From: Methylocella tundrae
Lineage (GTDB): Bacteria > Pseudomonadota > Alphaproteobacteria > Rhizobiales > Beijerinckiaceae
Reading direction: 5' to 3'
NCBI RefSeq assembly: GCF_038024855.1
Contig: NZ_CP139089.1
Span: 1,116,001-1,180,000 of the forward strand
Length of the DNA: 64,000 nucleotides
The notes beneath the pieces are model-generated. The model did no database searches. It worked only from the letters and a program-made list of their open reading frames with translations, and was not told the DNA's origin. Of the stretch, positions 9,280-16,971 are shown piece after piece (position 1 is the stretch's first letter; each line of letters starts with the position of its first letter). The position numbers and the translations under genes are program-made.

Positions 9280-9777
9280 GTGCCTGCCGCTCAAAACGTG
9301 GCGGAAGACGCCCAAAATGCGATCGAGATCTATATCGACGCTGACGCCTGTCCCGTTAAAACAGAGATTTACCGGGTCGCTGAACGGCATAAGCTCAATG
9401 TCTTCGTCGTCGCCAATAGCTATATCGCGACGCCGCGCGAGGATTGGATCAAGCGCATCCTTGTGGATGCGACGCCGGACGCCGCCGACGACTGGATCGC
9501 AGACCGTGCGGCGCGCGGCGCCATCGTCATCACCTCGGATATTCCGCTCGCAAGCCGATGCGTCAAAGCAAACGCGGACGTCATCGCGCCTACCGGCAAG
9601 GCCTTCACGCAGGCCTCGGTCGGCGAGGCGCTCGCCACCCGTAATCTTCTCGACGCATTGCGCTCGCAGGGCGAGCTCACCGGCGGCCCAAAGCCATTTT
9701 CTTCGCGAGACCGATCGGCGTTTTTATCGGCGCTCGATCTCGCCATTGTGCGTTTGCGCCGAAGCGGCTTCAGCTGA
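9280..9777 (+). CDS. YaiI/YqxD family protein (UPF0178)
   Basis: A 165-residue member of the YaiI/YqxD family, a PIN-like fold of unsettled function, possibly a nuclease. The signature [11 protein letters not shown] is at about residues 16-26, with [22 protein letters not shown] and a C-terminal FLSALD. I place the start at the GTG at 9280, five bases after the helicase stop, with AAGGA about 8 bases upstream; an alternative GTG lies at 9298. The tight spacing suggests cotranscription with the helicase, consistent with an RNA-linked role, though that is inference. Confidence 0.88.
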   Translation: MPAAQNVAEDAQNAIEIYIDADACPVKTEIYRVAERHKLNVFVVANSYIATPREDWIKRILVDATPDAADDWIADRAARGAIVITSDIPLASRCVKANADVIAPTGKAFTQASVGEALATRNLLDALRSQGELTGGPKPFSSRDRSAFLSALDLAIVRLRRSGFS

Positions 9778-9785
9778 GGGCCATA

Positions 9786-9826
9786 GCATGATTACGAAAA
9801 GTTGGGGGCTTTTCGGACCATCATGC
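9786..9826. repeat. Bipartite palindromic intergenic repeat
   Basis: Two nested perfect inverted repeats: GCATGAT (9786-9792) with ATCATGC (9820-9826), and CGAAAAG (9795-9801) with CTTTTCG (9809-9815). It sits just 3' of the YaiI-family gene. Half-copies with the same GCATGAT-CGAAAAG order occur at 11039-11054 and, inverted, at about 61788-61803. The design matches short repeats common between genes in Rhizobiales. Confidence 0.6.
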
Positions 9827-9852
9827 GCCAACCTTGGCATCGATCGCCTCTC

Positions 9853-9883
9853 ATGATTTTGGACTTATGCAGTCCAAAATCAT
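9853..9883. repeat. Perfect 13-bp inverted repeat
   Basis: ATGATTTTGGACT at 9853-9865 is followed by a 5-base loop and its exact complement at 9871-9883. It lies between two converging genes (YaiI family rightward, small exported protein leftward, stop at 9904). There is no T-run, so it may be a second intergenic repeat type or a factor-dependent transcription boundary. Confidence 0.55.
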
Positions 9884-9903
9884 CGTGATCTATAGCGGGC
9901 AGC

Positions 9904-10164
9904 TTACTTGCTGTTCGAGTCCATATTGCTTTTTGGCATCGCGCCGGATTGCGAGCCGGGCTTTGCCTCGACGCCGGGCGCCCCTGCCCCGGATGGCGTC
10001 TGCATCTCGTCAGCGGAGCGGCCTTCTTGTTTTTGGGTCGCAGCGCTCGGCTCGACATTCTTGCCCGCCGCCGTTCCGGACGTCGTTCCACTTGTCTGCG
10101 CGATCGCGACACCACCAAAAAGCAGCGCGGCGGCGGAAATGCCCGTTAAAAGACGTAAGGACAT
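9904..10164 (-). CDS. Small exported protein, unknown function
   Basis: An 86-residue protein not recognised as a named family. An N-terminal signal peptide (MSLRLLTGISAAALLFGG, cleavage probably after AIAQ) leaves a mature chain of about 60 residues rich in Ser, Gly, Ala, Lys and Gln, hydrophilic and probably disordered. The start at 10164 is fixed by a strong AAGGAGGA ribosome-binding site about 6 bases upstream. It is monocistronic. Such small Ser/Thr/Gly-rich periplasmic proteins are common in this order. Confidence 0.7.
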   Translation of the reverse strand: MSLRLLTGISAAALLFGGVAIAQTSGTTSGTAAGKNVEPSAATQKQEGRSADEMQTPSGAGAPGVEAKPGSQSGAMPKSNMDSNSK

Positions 10165-10515
10165 CACGTTCCTCCTTTTCTTGTTAAAGTCCATCTCTAA
10201 CGATGAGCGCATGATTTGGTTGCTGACTATTTCGCGGCGGCGTCTGCATTGCCGCGCCCTTTTTCAGCGTTTCGCCGGGTCGCCATCTGGATTTTCTAGG
10301 GGAAAAATGGGAAAATCGATCAAAGAGTTGAATGAACTACAAAAGTTTCCATTGTAATATCAGCTTGTAAGTCGCAAATGAATTCTTCCGCCCAGCTTTG
10401 AGGCGGCCACTATAGCCTCAGTCCTAGCTTAGCAAAAGGAAAGGCAGTGACGTTTATCCAGGAGCCGGCTTGGCCCTTTAATTAACAAGATTTATTTAAT
10501 TGGGAGGTGAACGAA
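10165..10515. other. Intergenic region, AT-richer than its surroundings
   Basis: About 350 bases between two divergent genes. The right half is unusually AT-rich for this genome, ending in TTTAATTAAC and TTTATTTAAT just before the Nudix ribosome-binding site. It contains one very short open frame (10307-10357, listed separately). I find no clear promoter hexamer pair. Confidence 0.4.
10307..10357 (+). CDS. Possible 16-residue micro-ORF
   Basis: ATG at 10307 to TAA at 10357 encodes MGKSIKELNELQKFPL. An AGGGGA lies about 4 bases upstream and could serve as a ribosome-binding site. Composition is Lys-rich and AT-rich, unlike the surrounding coding style. It could be a real small protein, a leader peptide for the Nudix gene 150 bases downstream, or chance. 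Confidence 0.2.
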   Translation: MGKSIKELNELQKFPL

Positions 10516-11037
10516 TTGGGTAAACTCAATGCGCAAGAAGGCCTACCCGCGATTTCGCCGGCTGCCGTTCAATATGGCGCATTGCCCTATCGCTTTACCG
10601 CTGCGGGAACCCTTGAAGTTCTCCTGATTACGACAAAGCGAAGCAAGCGCTGGATCATCCCGAAGGGCGATCCGATCAAGGGCCTGAGGCCGCCGAAGTC
10701 GGCGGCGCGTGAGGCCTTTGAGGAAGCAGGGATCCGAGGCTCCATCGCCGAGAAATCGATCGGCTCGTTTCGTTTCCAGAAAACCCTCGAAGGCGCGCCG
10801 AACCAATTATGCGACGTCAAGCTCTACCCGTTAAACGTCAAGCAGCAGATGAAGGATTGGCCGGAGGCCTCGCACCGCTCCGTGCGCTGGTTTGCGCCCG
10901 CGGAGGCGCAAGCCGCCGTCAATGACGTAGGCTTACAGACGCTGATTGGCCGCTTCGTCGAAAAAATGTCGTCGAAGGCCGGCTTGCGTCGCAAGGCAAT
11001 GGTCAAGGCCGAGTTAAGCTCGGAACTCAGCGGTTAG
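10516..11037 (+). CDS. Nudix hydrolase
   Basis: A 173-residue Nudix-fold hydrolase that should cleave a nucleoside diphosphate linked to another group. The Nudix box begins at WIIPKGDPIKG and ends with REAFEEAGI; the catalytic REUxEExGU core is intact, while the first Glu of the general box is Leu, which I believe is normal for this rhizobial subfamily (diadenosine/diphosphoinositol polyphosphate hydrolase-like). Start: a GGGAGG at 10502-10507 sits 8 bases before the TTG at 10516, better than the GTG at 10507, which overlaps it. Monocistronic. Natural substrate unknown. Confidence 0.87.
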   Translation: MGKLNAQEGLPAISPAAVQYGALPYRFTAAGTLEVLLITTKRSKRWIIPKGDPIKGLRPPKSAAREAFEEAGIRGSIAEKSIGSFRFQKTLEGAPNQLCDVKLYPLNVKQQMKDWPEASHRSVRWFAPAEAQAAVNDVGLQTLIGRFVEKMSSKAGLRRKAMVKAELSSELSG

Positions 11038-11038
11038 G

Positions 11039-11054
11039 GCATGATGCCGAAAAG
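11039..11054 (+). repeat. Half-copy of the GCATGAT/CGAAAAG repeat
   Basis: GCATGATGCCGAAAAG directly follows the Nudix stop codon and matches the left half of the repeat at 9786-9826. The right half is missing, so it is a decayed or single-arm copy. Confidence 0.45.
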
Positions 11055-11114
11055 TGGGATTTGAGACTTTGGGCGGAATTGCCTTGGGAATGGCGTCCAA
11101 ACTGGCGGCGGCCA

Positions 11115-11762
11115 TCAGATTGAGAGCGCCCAGGCCGAAAGAGGATAGGCCAGGATGAAGCCCAGCGCCGCGCCGGCGCAAATGTCGCTCGGATAGTGAT
11201 GCCCTGAAGCAATCCGCGCCCAGCCCATCAGAAGCATCAGCGCCGCGGCGACGCTGAGGCAGTCGGGCCACGCAAGGACGATTGGCACCAGGACGCCGGA
11301 GAGGGTCATAGCGTGGCCGCTCGGGAAGGAATGTTCGTCGAGCACGCCGAACAGCGACGATAGCCGGGCGTCCGTCCGGAACGGGCGCGGCCGCCCGATG
11401 TAGCGCTTGATGGCCGGATAGAGGCAGTGCAGCAGCCCGGCGTTGAGACCTGCGGCCAAAATGACGCGAATCGCCTTCTCGCCGAAGTGTCCGAAGATGA
11501 TCAGCGCCAGAATCGGATAGAGCCAGCCATTGCCAAGCTTGCTGATGACGACTGCGGAGGTGCGGCCGATTCTCCATTTGACCGAGCGCGAAAAGAAATG
11601 GACCGCCACAAGGTCCGCCGCCGAAAGCCGCTGCTTCGACGACGCCCAGAGTGTCGCGCATCGTCCGGCGTCCAGCTGCGAGGGCTCGCCGCTGCCCGGA
11701 ATAAGCTCTCCAAGCTCAAGCTCTGCGTTGGTTCCATTGATGATCGAGGCTTCCTCAATCAT
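11115..11762 (-). CDS. PAP2-family membrane phosphatase
   Basis: A 215-residue integral membrane phosphatase of the PAP2 superfamily. The three signature motifs are present: KRYIGRPRPF (motif 1), SFPSGH (motif 2) and RIASGHHYPSD (motif 3), with hydrophobic helices around them. It should dephosphorylate a lipid phosphate such as phosphatidic acid or undecaprenyl pyrophosphate on the periplasmic side. The ATG at 11762 is preferred, with a weak AAAGG about 11 bases upstream; a TTG at 11771 is possible. It lies downstream of the Crp/Fnr gene on the same strand, with a 186-base gap. Confidence 0.87.
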   Translation of the reverse strand: MIEEASIINGTNAELELGELIPGSGEPSQLDAGRCATLWASSKQRLSAADLVAVHFFSRSVKWRIGRTSAVVISKLGNGWLYPILALIIFGHFGEKAIRVILAAGLNAGLLHCLYPAIKRYIGRPRPFRTDARLSSLFGVLDEHSFPSGHAMTLSGVLVPIVLAWPDCLSVAAALMLLMGWARIASGHHYPSDICAGAALGFILAYPLSAWALSI

Positions 11763-11851
11763 GCGCGACAATGCCTTTCGTGACTGGGGCGATCAAACCA
11801 CCCGGCCAACTGGAAACGAACCTTACCCTCCAAACATAACAATTTGATGCC

Positions 11852-11885
11852 GCGTCGGCTCACCCCCGAGACAGAAGGCCGACGC
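11852..11885. other. Stem-loop between crp-like and PAP2 genes
   Basis: GCGTCGGC at 11852-11859 pairs with its exact complement at 11878-11885 across 18 bases. It lies downstream of the Crp/Fnr gene and upstream of the PAP2 gene. There is no T-run on the minus strand, so a terminator role is unproven. Confidence 0.3.
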
Positions 11886-11948
11886 CGTTTTCAACGTAGC
11901 GCCGACCGGCCGCCTAAGGCAAGCGATTGGCCCCAATTCGCGGAATTA

Positions 11949-12719
11949 CTAAGGGGATAGCCCGCCCCTTAAGTCCCGGATGGGCGGCAGAACGCAGCTG
12001 AAATGACGTTGCACGTCATCGTAGCATCCACAGGCCAACCCCCTCAGGCCGGCGGGCTCTTCTATCCTGATCAGTCCGCGCTGCAATTTGATGATTCCGC
12101 GGCTTTGTAAACCGCGCACTATGGCGGTGACATAGGTGCGCTGGACGCCGAGCATCTCCGCCAGAAGCTCATGCGTCACCGCGACATCGCTGCCGCCCAT
12201 GGATTCGCGCGCCATCAAAAGCCAGCGACAGCAACGTTCCTCAAGAGAATGGAGGGCGTTGCAGGCAACCGATTGAAGCACCTGCGCCAGCAGAGCGTCG
12301 GCGTATCGCGTGAACAAGTCTCGAATCGCAGGAGACCGTCCTTTCAGCGCATCCAGCCGATCGAGGGAGATGCGCCGCCCATCGCCGGCAATCTGCACGA
12401 CCGCGCGGGCGAACGCGGGTTTGTAGCCCGCGCTGACGACGCCGCCCAAAGCGCCTTCAAAGCCGATATTCGCAACCTCGATCGATTTGCCTTCCGGAGG
12501 ATGAATGACCAGCGAAAGCATGCAACCTTTCGCAGGAAAATAACAATGCTCGACATCTTCTCCCGGTTCAAACAGGACTTGGCCTTTCAGGAGACTGATT
12601 TTTTGGAGGTGCGGAGCCATCAACTCCAGATCAATTGCCGATAATCTCGCGAGAAGGGAATTGTTCTCTTCGAATGTCCCTTCGTTTCCGTCGATGCGCC
12701 GCAAATGATGATTTTTCAT
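11949..12719 (-). CDS. Crp/Fnr-family transcription regulator
   Basis: A 256-residue regulator. Residues about 25-150 form the cyclic-nucleotide-binding-like beta-roll (LKGQVLFEPGEDVEHCYFP); a helix with ALHSLEERCCRWLL leads to the winged helix-turn-helix, ELLAEMLGVQRTYVTAIVRGL at about 195-215. No Fnr-type N-terminal cysteine cluster is present, so an Fe-S oxygen sensor is unlikely; the ligand is unknown. The ATG at 12719 is used, with a GTG at 12731 possible. It is divergent from the HWE sensor kinase across a 509-base gap, with an inverted repeat (12761-12778) just upstream that could be its own operator. Confidence 0.88.
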   Translation of the reverse strand: MKNHHLRRIDGNEGTFEENNSLLARLSAIDLELMAPHLQKISLLKGQVLFEPGEDVEHCYFPAKGCMLSLVIHPPEGKSIEVANIGFEGALGGVVSAGYKPAFARAVVQIAGDGRRISLDRLDALKGRSPAIRDLFTRYADALLAQVLQSVACNALHSLEERCCRWLLMARESMGGSDVAVTHELLAEMLGVQRTYVTAIVRGLQSRGIIKLQRGLIRIEEPAGLRGLACGCYDDVQRHFSCVLPPIRDLRGGLSP

Positions 12720-13228
12720 CTGACATTCCACAATCTCGGCTGGACAAACTGCTCAATATTGTTTCGAAATCCCGAAACGCAGAGAAGCGCAAGTCGCGGC
12801 GAAAACGCGGACCTCCGCTCCGGCAAACATTTTCTGAGAAATACGGGCCGCCCGTATAAATCAGCAACACGGGGTTGAGTTCGCCTCCGGGCGCTGATCC
12901 TCGGAGCTTCACGAGAGAGAGCCTCCGCCACAGCGTACCATGGTCCACCCATGACGGCTGGATAGGAGCCGGCCTGGACGCAGCTATCGCCTCGGAATGG
13001 CGACGTTCACCCTCCCAACGTGTTGCCGCGGCAAAGGTTCATCGACCGCGACCGGATAGCGGAAAGCCTCAAGCTGTGCAAAAATCGCAGCCGTCGATCA
13101 ACCGCAATGATTGCAGAAGCCTCTGGCGACTGCATGCTATAATGTTAGAAATATGGATGACGCCTCAAGCCGCGCCGCGTCTGCGATGACGCCGCCCGGC
13201 GCTTTCGCAGGTCAGCAGAGGAAAGAAC
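12720..13228. promoter_or_regulatory. Divergent regulatory region between crp-like and HWE kinase genes
   Basis: This 509-base gap has no credible gene. It holds a GTTTCG-N6-CGAAAC palindrome at 12761-12778, about 42 bases upstream of the Crp/Fnr start and so placed like an operator, and a candidate extended -10 for the kinase at 13135-13143. The remainder shows nothing I can name. Confidence 0.4.
13135..13143 (+). promoter_or_regulatory. Candidate extended -10 promoter for the HWE kinase
   Basis: TGCTATAAT matches the extended -10 consensus (TGnTATAAT) exactly and lies about 86 bases before the kinase start. No good -35 is present at 17-18 bases (TTGCAG is 21 away), which is tolerable for an extended -10 element. 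Confidence 0.35.
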
Positions 13229-16200
13229 TTGCTCGCCGCCAAGCCGCTCCCGCAAGGCACCGATCCCGCAATCACCCTCTCCCGTAACGGCGAGATCTTA
13301 AGCTGGGACGCCGCGGCTCAGTCGCTGACGGGCTATGCGAGCGAAGAAATCATCGGCCACAAAATTGATGAGATCATCGCTGAGTCAGCGCTCGCGCCAA
13401 GCCGCGCTGCGATCGCGACTTTGAGCGGCGGCGATGCGGTCAAATTTGAAACCCTTCTGCGCTGCAAGGATGGCGCGCTCGTCGCCGTCGAAATCGACGC
13501 CGGCACAAATGCGGACGGTATGCGCCACCTTGCTGAAATCGGGGCCGTCATCCGCGATCTTACGCAACAGCGCCGCGCGAACCGCGCGAGCTGGCGGAAT
13601 GAGGAAAGACTGCGGCTTGCCCTCTGCGCGGCGGACATCGGAACTTATGAGATCGACCTGTTGACGCGGCGATATCATCTCGATGCGCGCGCCGCCGTTA
13701 TCTGGGGCCAAGACCCCTCTCAATCCCTCTGCTACGCATCGCTCGCGGCGCAGGTCCTCGACGAGGATCGACCAGCGGCGGAGGCCGCCTTCACCGCCGC
13801 AAGCGATCCGGCCGGCGACGGCGCTTATGCGCTCGAATTTCGCATTCGCCGCCAAAATGACGCAGCGTTGCGCTGGGTTGCGCTGCAGGGGAGGACATTC
13901 TTCGAGAATGGACAGGCCACGAGCCGCGTCGGCGTCATGCTCGACGTCACCGACCAGAAAAATGCGCAACAGGATTTGCGGCGGCGTGAGGAGTTTCTGC
14001 GCTGGATCGTGAGGGATGCGCCGATTCCGATCATGCTGCATACGGTGAGCGGCGTCATCATCAGCGTCAATCAATGCTTCACCGAACAGAGCGGTTACAC
14101 GCAGAAGGATTTTCCAGACGCGCGCGACTGGTTTACGCTTGGCCGCCGCCTGTCGCGCGAGGCCGCCGACGAACGACTGGAGATCATGCGCCGGCGCGCC
14201 GGCGCGCGCGAACCGCTTGCGCCCGAAGAAATCTCCGTGTGGATCAGAAGCGGCGAAGAGCGCTTCTGGCTCGTCTATTCCAGCACGCCTTTCGTCTCGC
14301 CCGAAGGCGCCGAAATCATCGTCTCCGCGGCGCTTGACGTAACTGAGCGCAAACGCTCGGAAGAAGCCAACGCCCATCTTGCGGCGATCATCGGAGCCAC
14401 CGACGACGCTATCTACAGCCTCACCCTTGAAGGCGTGGTTCTCAGCTGGAACGCCGCCGCCGAACGCGTTTTCGGCCTGCCGGCGGACGCCATCATCGGG
14501 CGCAGCGATTTGATCCTCGCGCCGCAAGAGCTTCGTTCCGAAAGAACAGCGTTACTGGAGGCGGCGAAAATGGGCGCGGTCGTGCGGCGTCAGACGAGGC
14601 GTTTGCGCCACGACGGCGCGGCGATCGACGTCTTGCTCAGCATCGCGCCGATGCGCGGCTCGAACGAAGACGTGACCGCCGTATCGGTGCTGGTCCGCGA
14701 CATCACGGCCGACAAGCGCGTGCTTGCCGAACTGGAGCAGGCACACGCCAAGATGGCGCAGCAGACAGCGGAGCTCGACGCTATTTTCGAGGCGCTGAAC
14801 GTCCCGGTCACGGTGTACAGCCGTCAAGGCACAATCGTGCGAACCAATGCGGCGGCTCGAGCCGTCTGGGGCGTTGCGCCGGACCTGCCCCACCCACTCG
14901 ATTTCCGCCACATCGCCGCTCAGCTCAGCGTGCGCAACGCCGCGGGAGAGGCGGTCGATCCCGGCGTGCTATCGGCGCGGCGCGCGCTCGGCGGCGACGT
15001 CGTCACGGGCGAGGAATATCAGATCACCTCGCCAAGCGGACTGCGGCATTATTTCGACGCGGCCGAACTGCCGCTCGTCGTCGCCGGAGAGATCACGGGG
15101 GCCGTGTCAGTCTGGCATGACATCACCGAACATAAGCGCAAGGACGAACAAACCTCAATTCTTCTGCGCGAATTGTCCCATCGTTCCAAGAATCTCCTGA
15201 CGGTCATCGAGTCGATCCTGCGACAGTCCGCCAAAGGCAGCGGTTCGAAAGAGGAGTTCGTCGCGCGATTCAGCGAAAGGCTGCACGCTCTCGCCAATTC
15301 GCACGATCTTCTCGCCAAGCATAATTCACTGTGCGTCTCGATGACCGATCTGATCTTTTCGCAGGTCGGACATCATTGGGAGCCCGGCCAAAGACGCATC
15401 TCGATGAATGGGCTTGGTCTGAGGTTGAAACCCGACGCGGCGCAGATGATCGGCATGGCTTTGCATGAGCTCTCGACCAACGCCGCCAAATATGGCGCAT
15501 TGTCCAATCAGACCGGCCAGGTGTCGATCAGCTGGAACATCGAAGTCGAGAGCGGGGGCGAAGCCGTGTTCCAGTTGAAATGGGTCGAGCGCGGCGGTCC
15601 GCAGGTCGCGCCTCCCGCGCGCAAGGGTTTCGGCACCACGGTGATCCAACGAGTCGCGGGCCAGTCCTTGAATGGATCGGCAAGCCTTGATTATTTGCCC
15701 GAGGGCGTCGTGTGGGTGCTTCGCGCGCCGCGCTCCGCCGTCGTCGACGCCGCCTTTCAGGAAGCCCCGCGCGGCGAGCGCATGCGGTCTCAGGCGCTTG
15801 AAAAGCTGCAGAGCGCATGGATCGACCTGCATCGGGAGGGACACCTTCCGCGGCTCGCCGATATGCCCTTTGGCTGCGGCGAAACGCAGGACAATCTCAT
15901 CATCGCCCATGTCGACCATGAAAAGACCCCTCCGGGCGTGCGCTTTATCATGATCGGCAAAGCCTTGACCGAACGCATGGGACTTCGTCTTGAAGGGCCA
16001 GAGATGGAACTGACCGAAACGGAGATTGTCGGCGCTGAGGACGGCCCCTATCGCCGCTGCATCCGCTCGGGAAAGCCAGCCTACGAATATGCCTATTTCA
16101 ACCTGGGTCAGGGCCGGTCGTTCTTTTTTGAAAGGCTGCTTTTGCCTCTTTCGGATGACGGACGCAGGATCACCCACATCGTCGGCATGGCGAGTTTCGA

Positions 16201-16252
16201 AGATGGATTGCCCGTCTTGCCGCGCATCTCGGCGCCTGCGCCCGCTCGATGA
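13229..16252 (+). CDS. Multi-PAS HWE-family sensor histidine kinase with C-terminal PAS_5-like domain
   Basis: A 1007-residue soluble sensor kinase. At least five PAS/PAC units fill residues 1-630 (for example NGEILSWDAAAQSLTGY and EGVVLSWNAAAERVFGL). The HWE phosphoacceptor helix ELSHRSKNLLTVIES has its His at about 651; the ATPase part shows ELSTNAAKYGAL and then WVERGGP and KGFGTTVI, the W-x-E being the family hallmark. A further domain at about 855-997, after the kinase, resembles PAS_5 (HLPRLADMPFG, then IVGMASFEDG). The TTG at 13229 has AGAGGA 6 bases upstream and leaves the first PAS intact. No membrane segments and no response regulator next to it. The signal is unknown; HWE kinases act in light, stress or general stress response control. 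Confidence 0.9.
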   Translation: MLAAKPLPQGTDPAITLSRNGEILSWDAAAQSLTGYASEEIIGHKIDEIIAESALAPSRAAIATLSGGDAVKFETLLRCKDGALVAVEIDAGTNADGMRHLAEIGAVIRDLTQQRRANRASWRNEERLRLALCAADIGTYEIDLLTRRYHLDARAAVIWGQDPSQSLCYASLAAQVLDEDRPAAEAAFTAASDPAGDGAYALEFRIRRQNDAALRWVALQGRTFFENGQATSRVGVMLDVTDQKNAQQDLRRREEFLRWIVRDAPIPIMLHTVSGVIISVNQCFTEQSGYTQKDFPDARDWFTLGRRLSREAADERLEIMRRRAGAREPLAPEEISVWIRSGEERFWLVYSSTPFVSPEGAEIIVSAALDVTERKRSEEANAHLAAIIGATDDAIYSLTLEGVVLSWNAAAERVFGLPADAIIGRSDLILAPQELRSERTALLEAAKMGAVVRRQTRRLRHDGAAIDVLLSIAPMRGSNEDVTAVSVLVRDITADKRVLAELEQAHAKMAQQTAELDAIFEALNVPVTVYSRQGTIVRTNAAARAVWGVAPDLPHPLDFRHIAAQLSVRNAAGEAVDPGVLSARRALGGDVVTGEEYQITSPSGLRHYFDAAELPLVVAGEITGAVSVWHDITEHKRKDEQTSILLRELSHRSKNLLTVIESILRQSAKGSGSKEEFVARFSERLHALANSHDLLAKHNSLCVSMTDLIFSQVGHHWEPGQRRISMNGLGLRLKPDAAQMIGMALHELSTNAAKYGALSNQTGQVSISWNIEVESGGEAVFQLKWVERGGPQVAPPARKGFGTTVIQRVAGQSLNGSASLDYLPEGVVWVLRAPRSAVVDAAFQEAPRGERMRSQALEKLQSAWIDLHREGHLPRLADMPFGCGETQDNLIIAHVDHEKTPPGVRFIMIGKALTERMGLRLEGPEMELTETEIVGAEDGPYRRCIRSGKPAYEYAYFNLGQGRSFFFERLLLPLSDDGRRITHIVGMASFEDGLPVLPRISAPAPAR

Positions 16253-16328
16253 AGAAATAAAATCGCTCCTCAACGGTGAACCAAGCAGCGGCTCAACGGT
16301 TGTCCCGCCGGAAAAAGGAGGTCATTTG

Positions 16329-16604
16329 ATGAAAGCTGCTCAACTGTTGAGAAAGGACGCTCTTCTCGCTTCGCTCCTCATTGGTCTCGGCGCCGCCGGT
16401 TTCGCCGGCGCGGCGAACGCCCGGCCGGGCGGCTGCGTCAAGGGCGCCGTCGTTGGCGGCATCGCGGGTCATCTTGTCGGCCACGGCATCGCGGGAGCCG
16501 CCGCCGGATGCGCCTATGGCGCTCATGAGCGTCATAAATATGATCGTCAGCAGACTGGCGAAGGACGATCGAGTTCGGATCAACACGGGGCCAGTCAGTA
16601 TTGA
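16329..16604 (+). CDS. Small exported glycine-zipper protein
   Basis: A 91-residue protein with a signal peptide (LLASLLIGLGAAGFAGAANA) followed by a glycine-zipper segment, GAVVGGIAGHLVGHGIAGAAAG, of the kind found in small outer-membrane or periplasmic proteins, then a short hydrophilic tail. AGGAGG at 16315-16320 lies 8 bases before the ATG at 16329 and fixes the start. It follows the kinase by 76 bases on the same strand and may be cotranscribed. Function unknown. Confidence 0.75.
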   Translation: MKAAQLLRKDALLASLLIGLGAAGFAGAANARPGGCVKGAVVGGIAGHLVGHGIAGAAAGCAYGAHERHKYDRQQTGEGRSSSDQHGASQY

Positions 16605-16971
16605 CGCCAGGCGCGCGCCGGGTCCCGCGCGCGCCCTCGACTCGGCCCCGGCGCCGGCGCAGGTCCCGGCGAGGCCGCCGAGAGCGCTTTGGAGCCAAAA
16701 GATAGGCAACCTGCTTGCGGTTGAAGCGCAGGCATTTCCCTCGATTTCTCGGCCAGCCCGGTTTCGATCGATCTGCCGGCCTTGTGAGAACGCGCGAGTC
16801 CGCGATTTCCTTCATCCTCGCCTTTATCGGCTTTCTCCCATAGGCTAGTGTCGCGCGGTTCGATACGGATCGCGGCTCAAAGCGCTGGCGCCCTCGGGCG
16901 TGTGGCCCGCGCTTTGCTCGAAGCTGACGCCAGCAGCGCCCAAGAGGCCGAAGATTAGGGAGCCCGCCCGG
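16605..16971. other. Intergenic region upstream of the glycogen operon
   Basis: This 367-base gap should contain the promoter of glgP and any terminator of the upstream gene. It is very GC-rich at its left end, and I find no convincing promoter hexamers or hairpin followed by T. No gene is supported in it. Confidence 0.35.

Noticed and set aside
10622..10740. Nudix box with Leu in place of the first Glu, as an inactive enzyme
   Set aside because: The REAFEEAGI core is intact and this substitution appears normal for the subfamily.
12875..13189. 104-codon rightward frame in the gap before the HWE kinase
   Set aside because: No ribosome-binding site, TTG start, irregular composition, no recognisable family; it overlaps the candidate promoter.
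16381..16848. Rightward frame overlapping the glycine-zipper gene and the glgP upstream gap
   Set aside because: It is a +1 shadow of the glycine-zipper gene at its start and has no ribosome-binding site or conserved motif.
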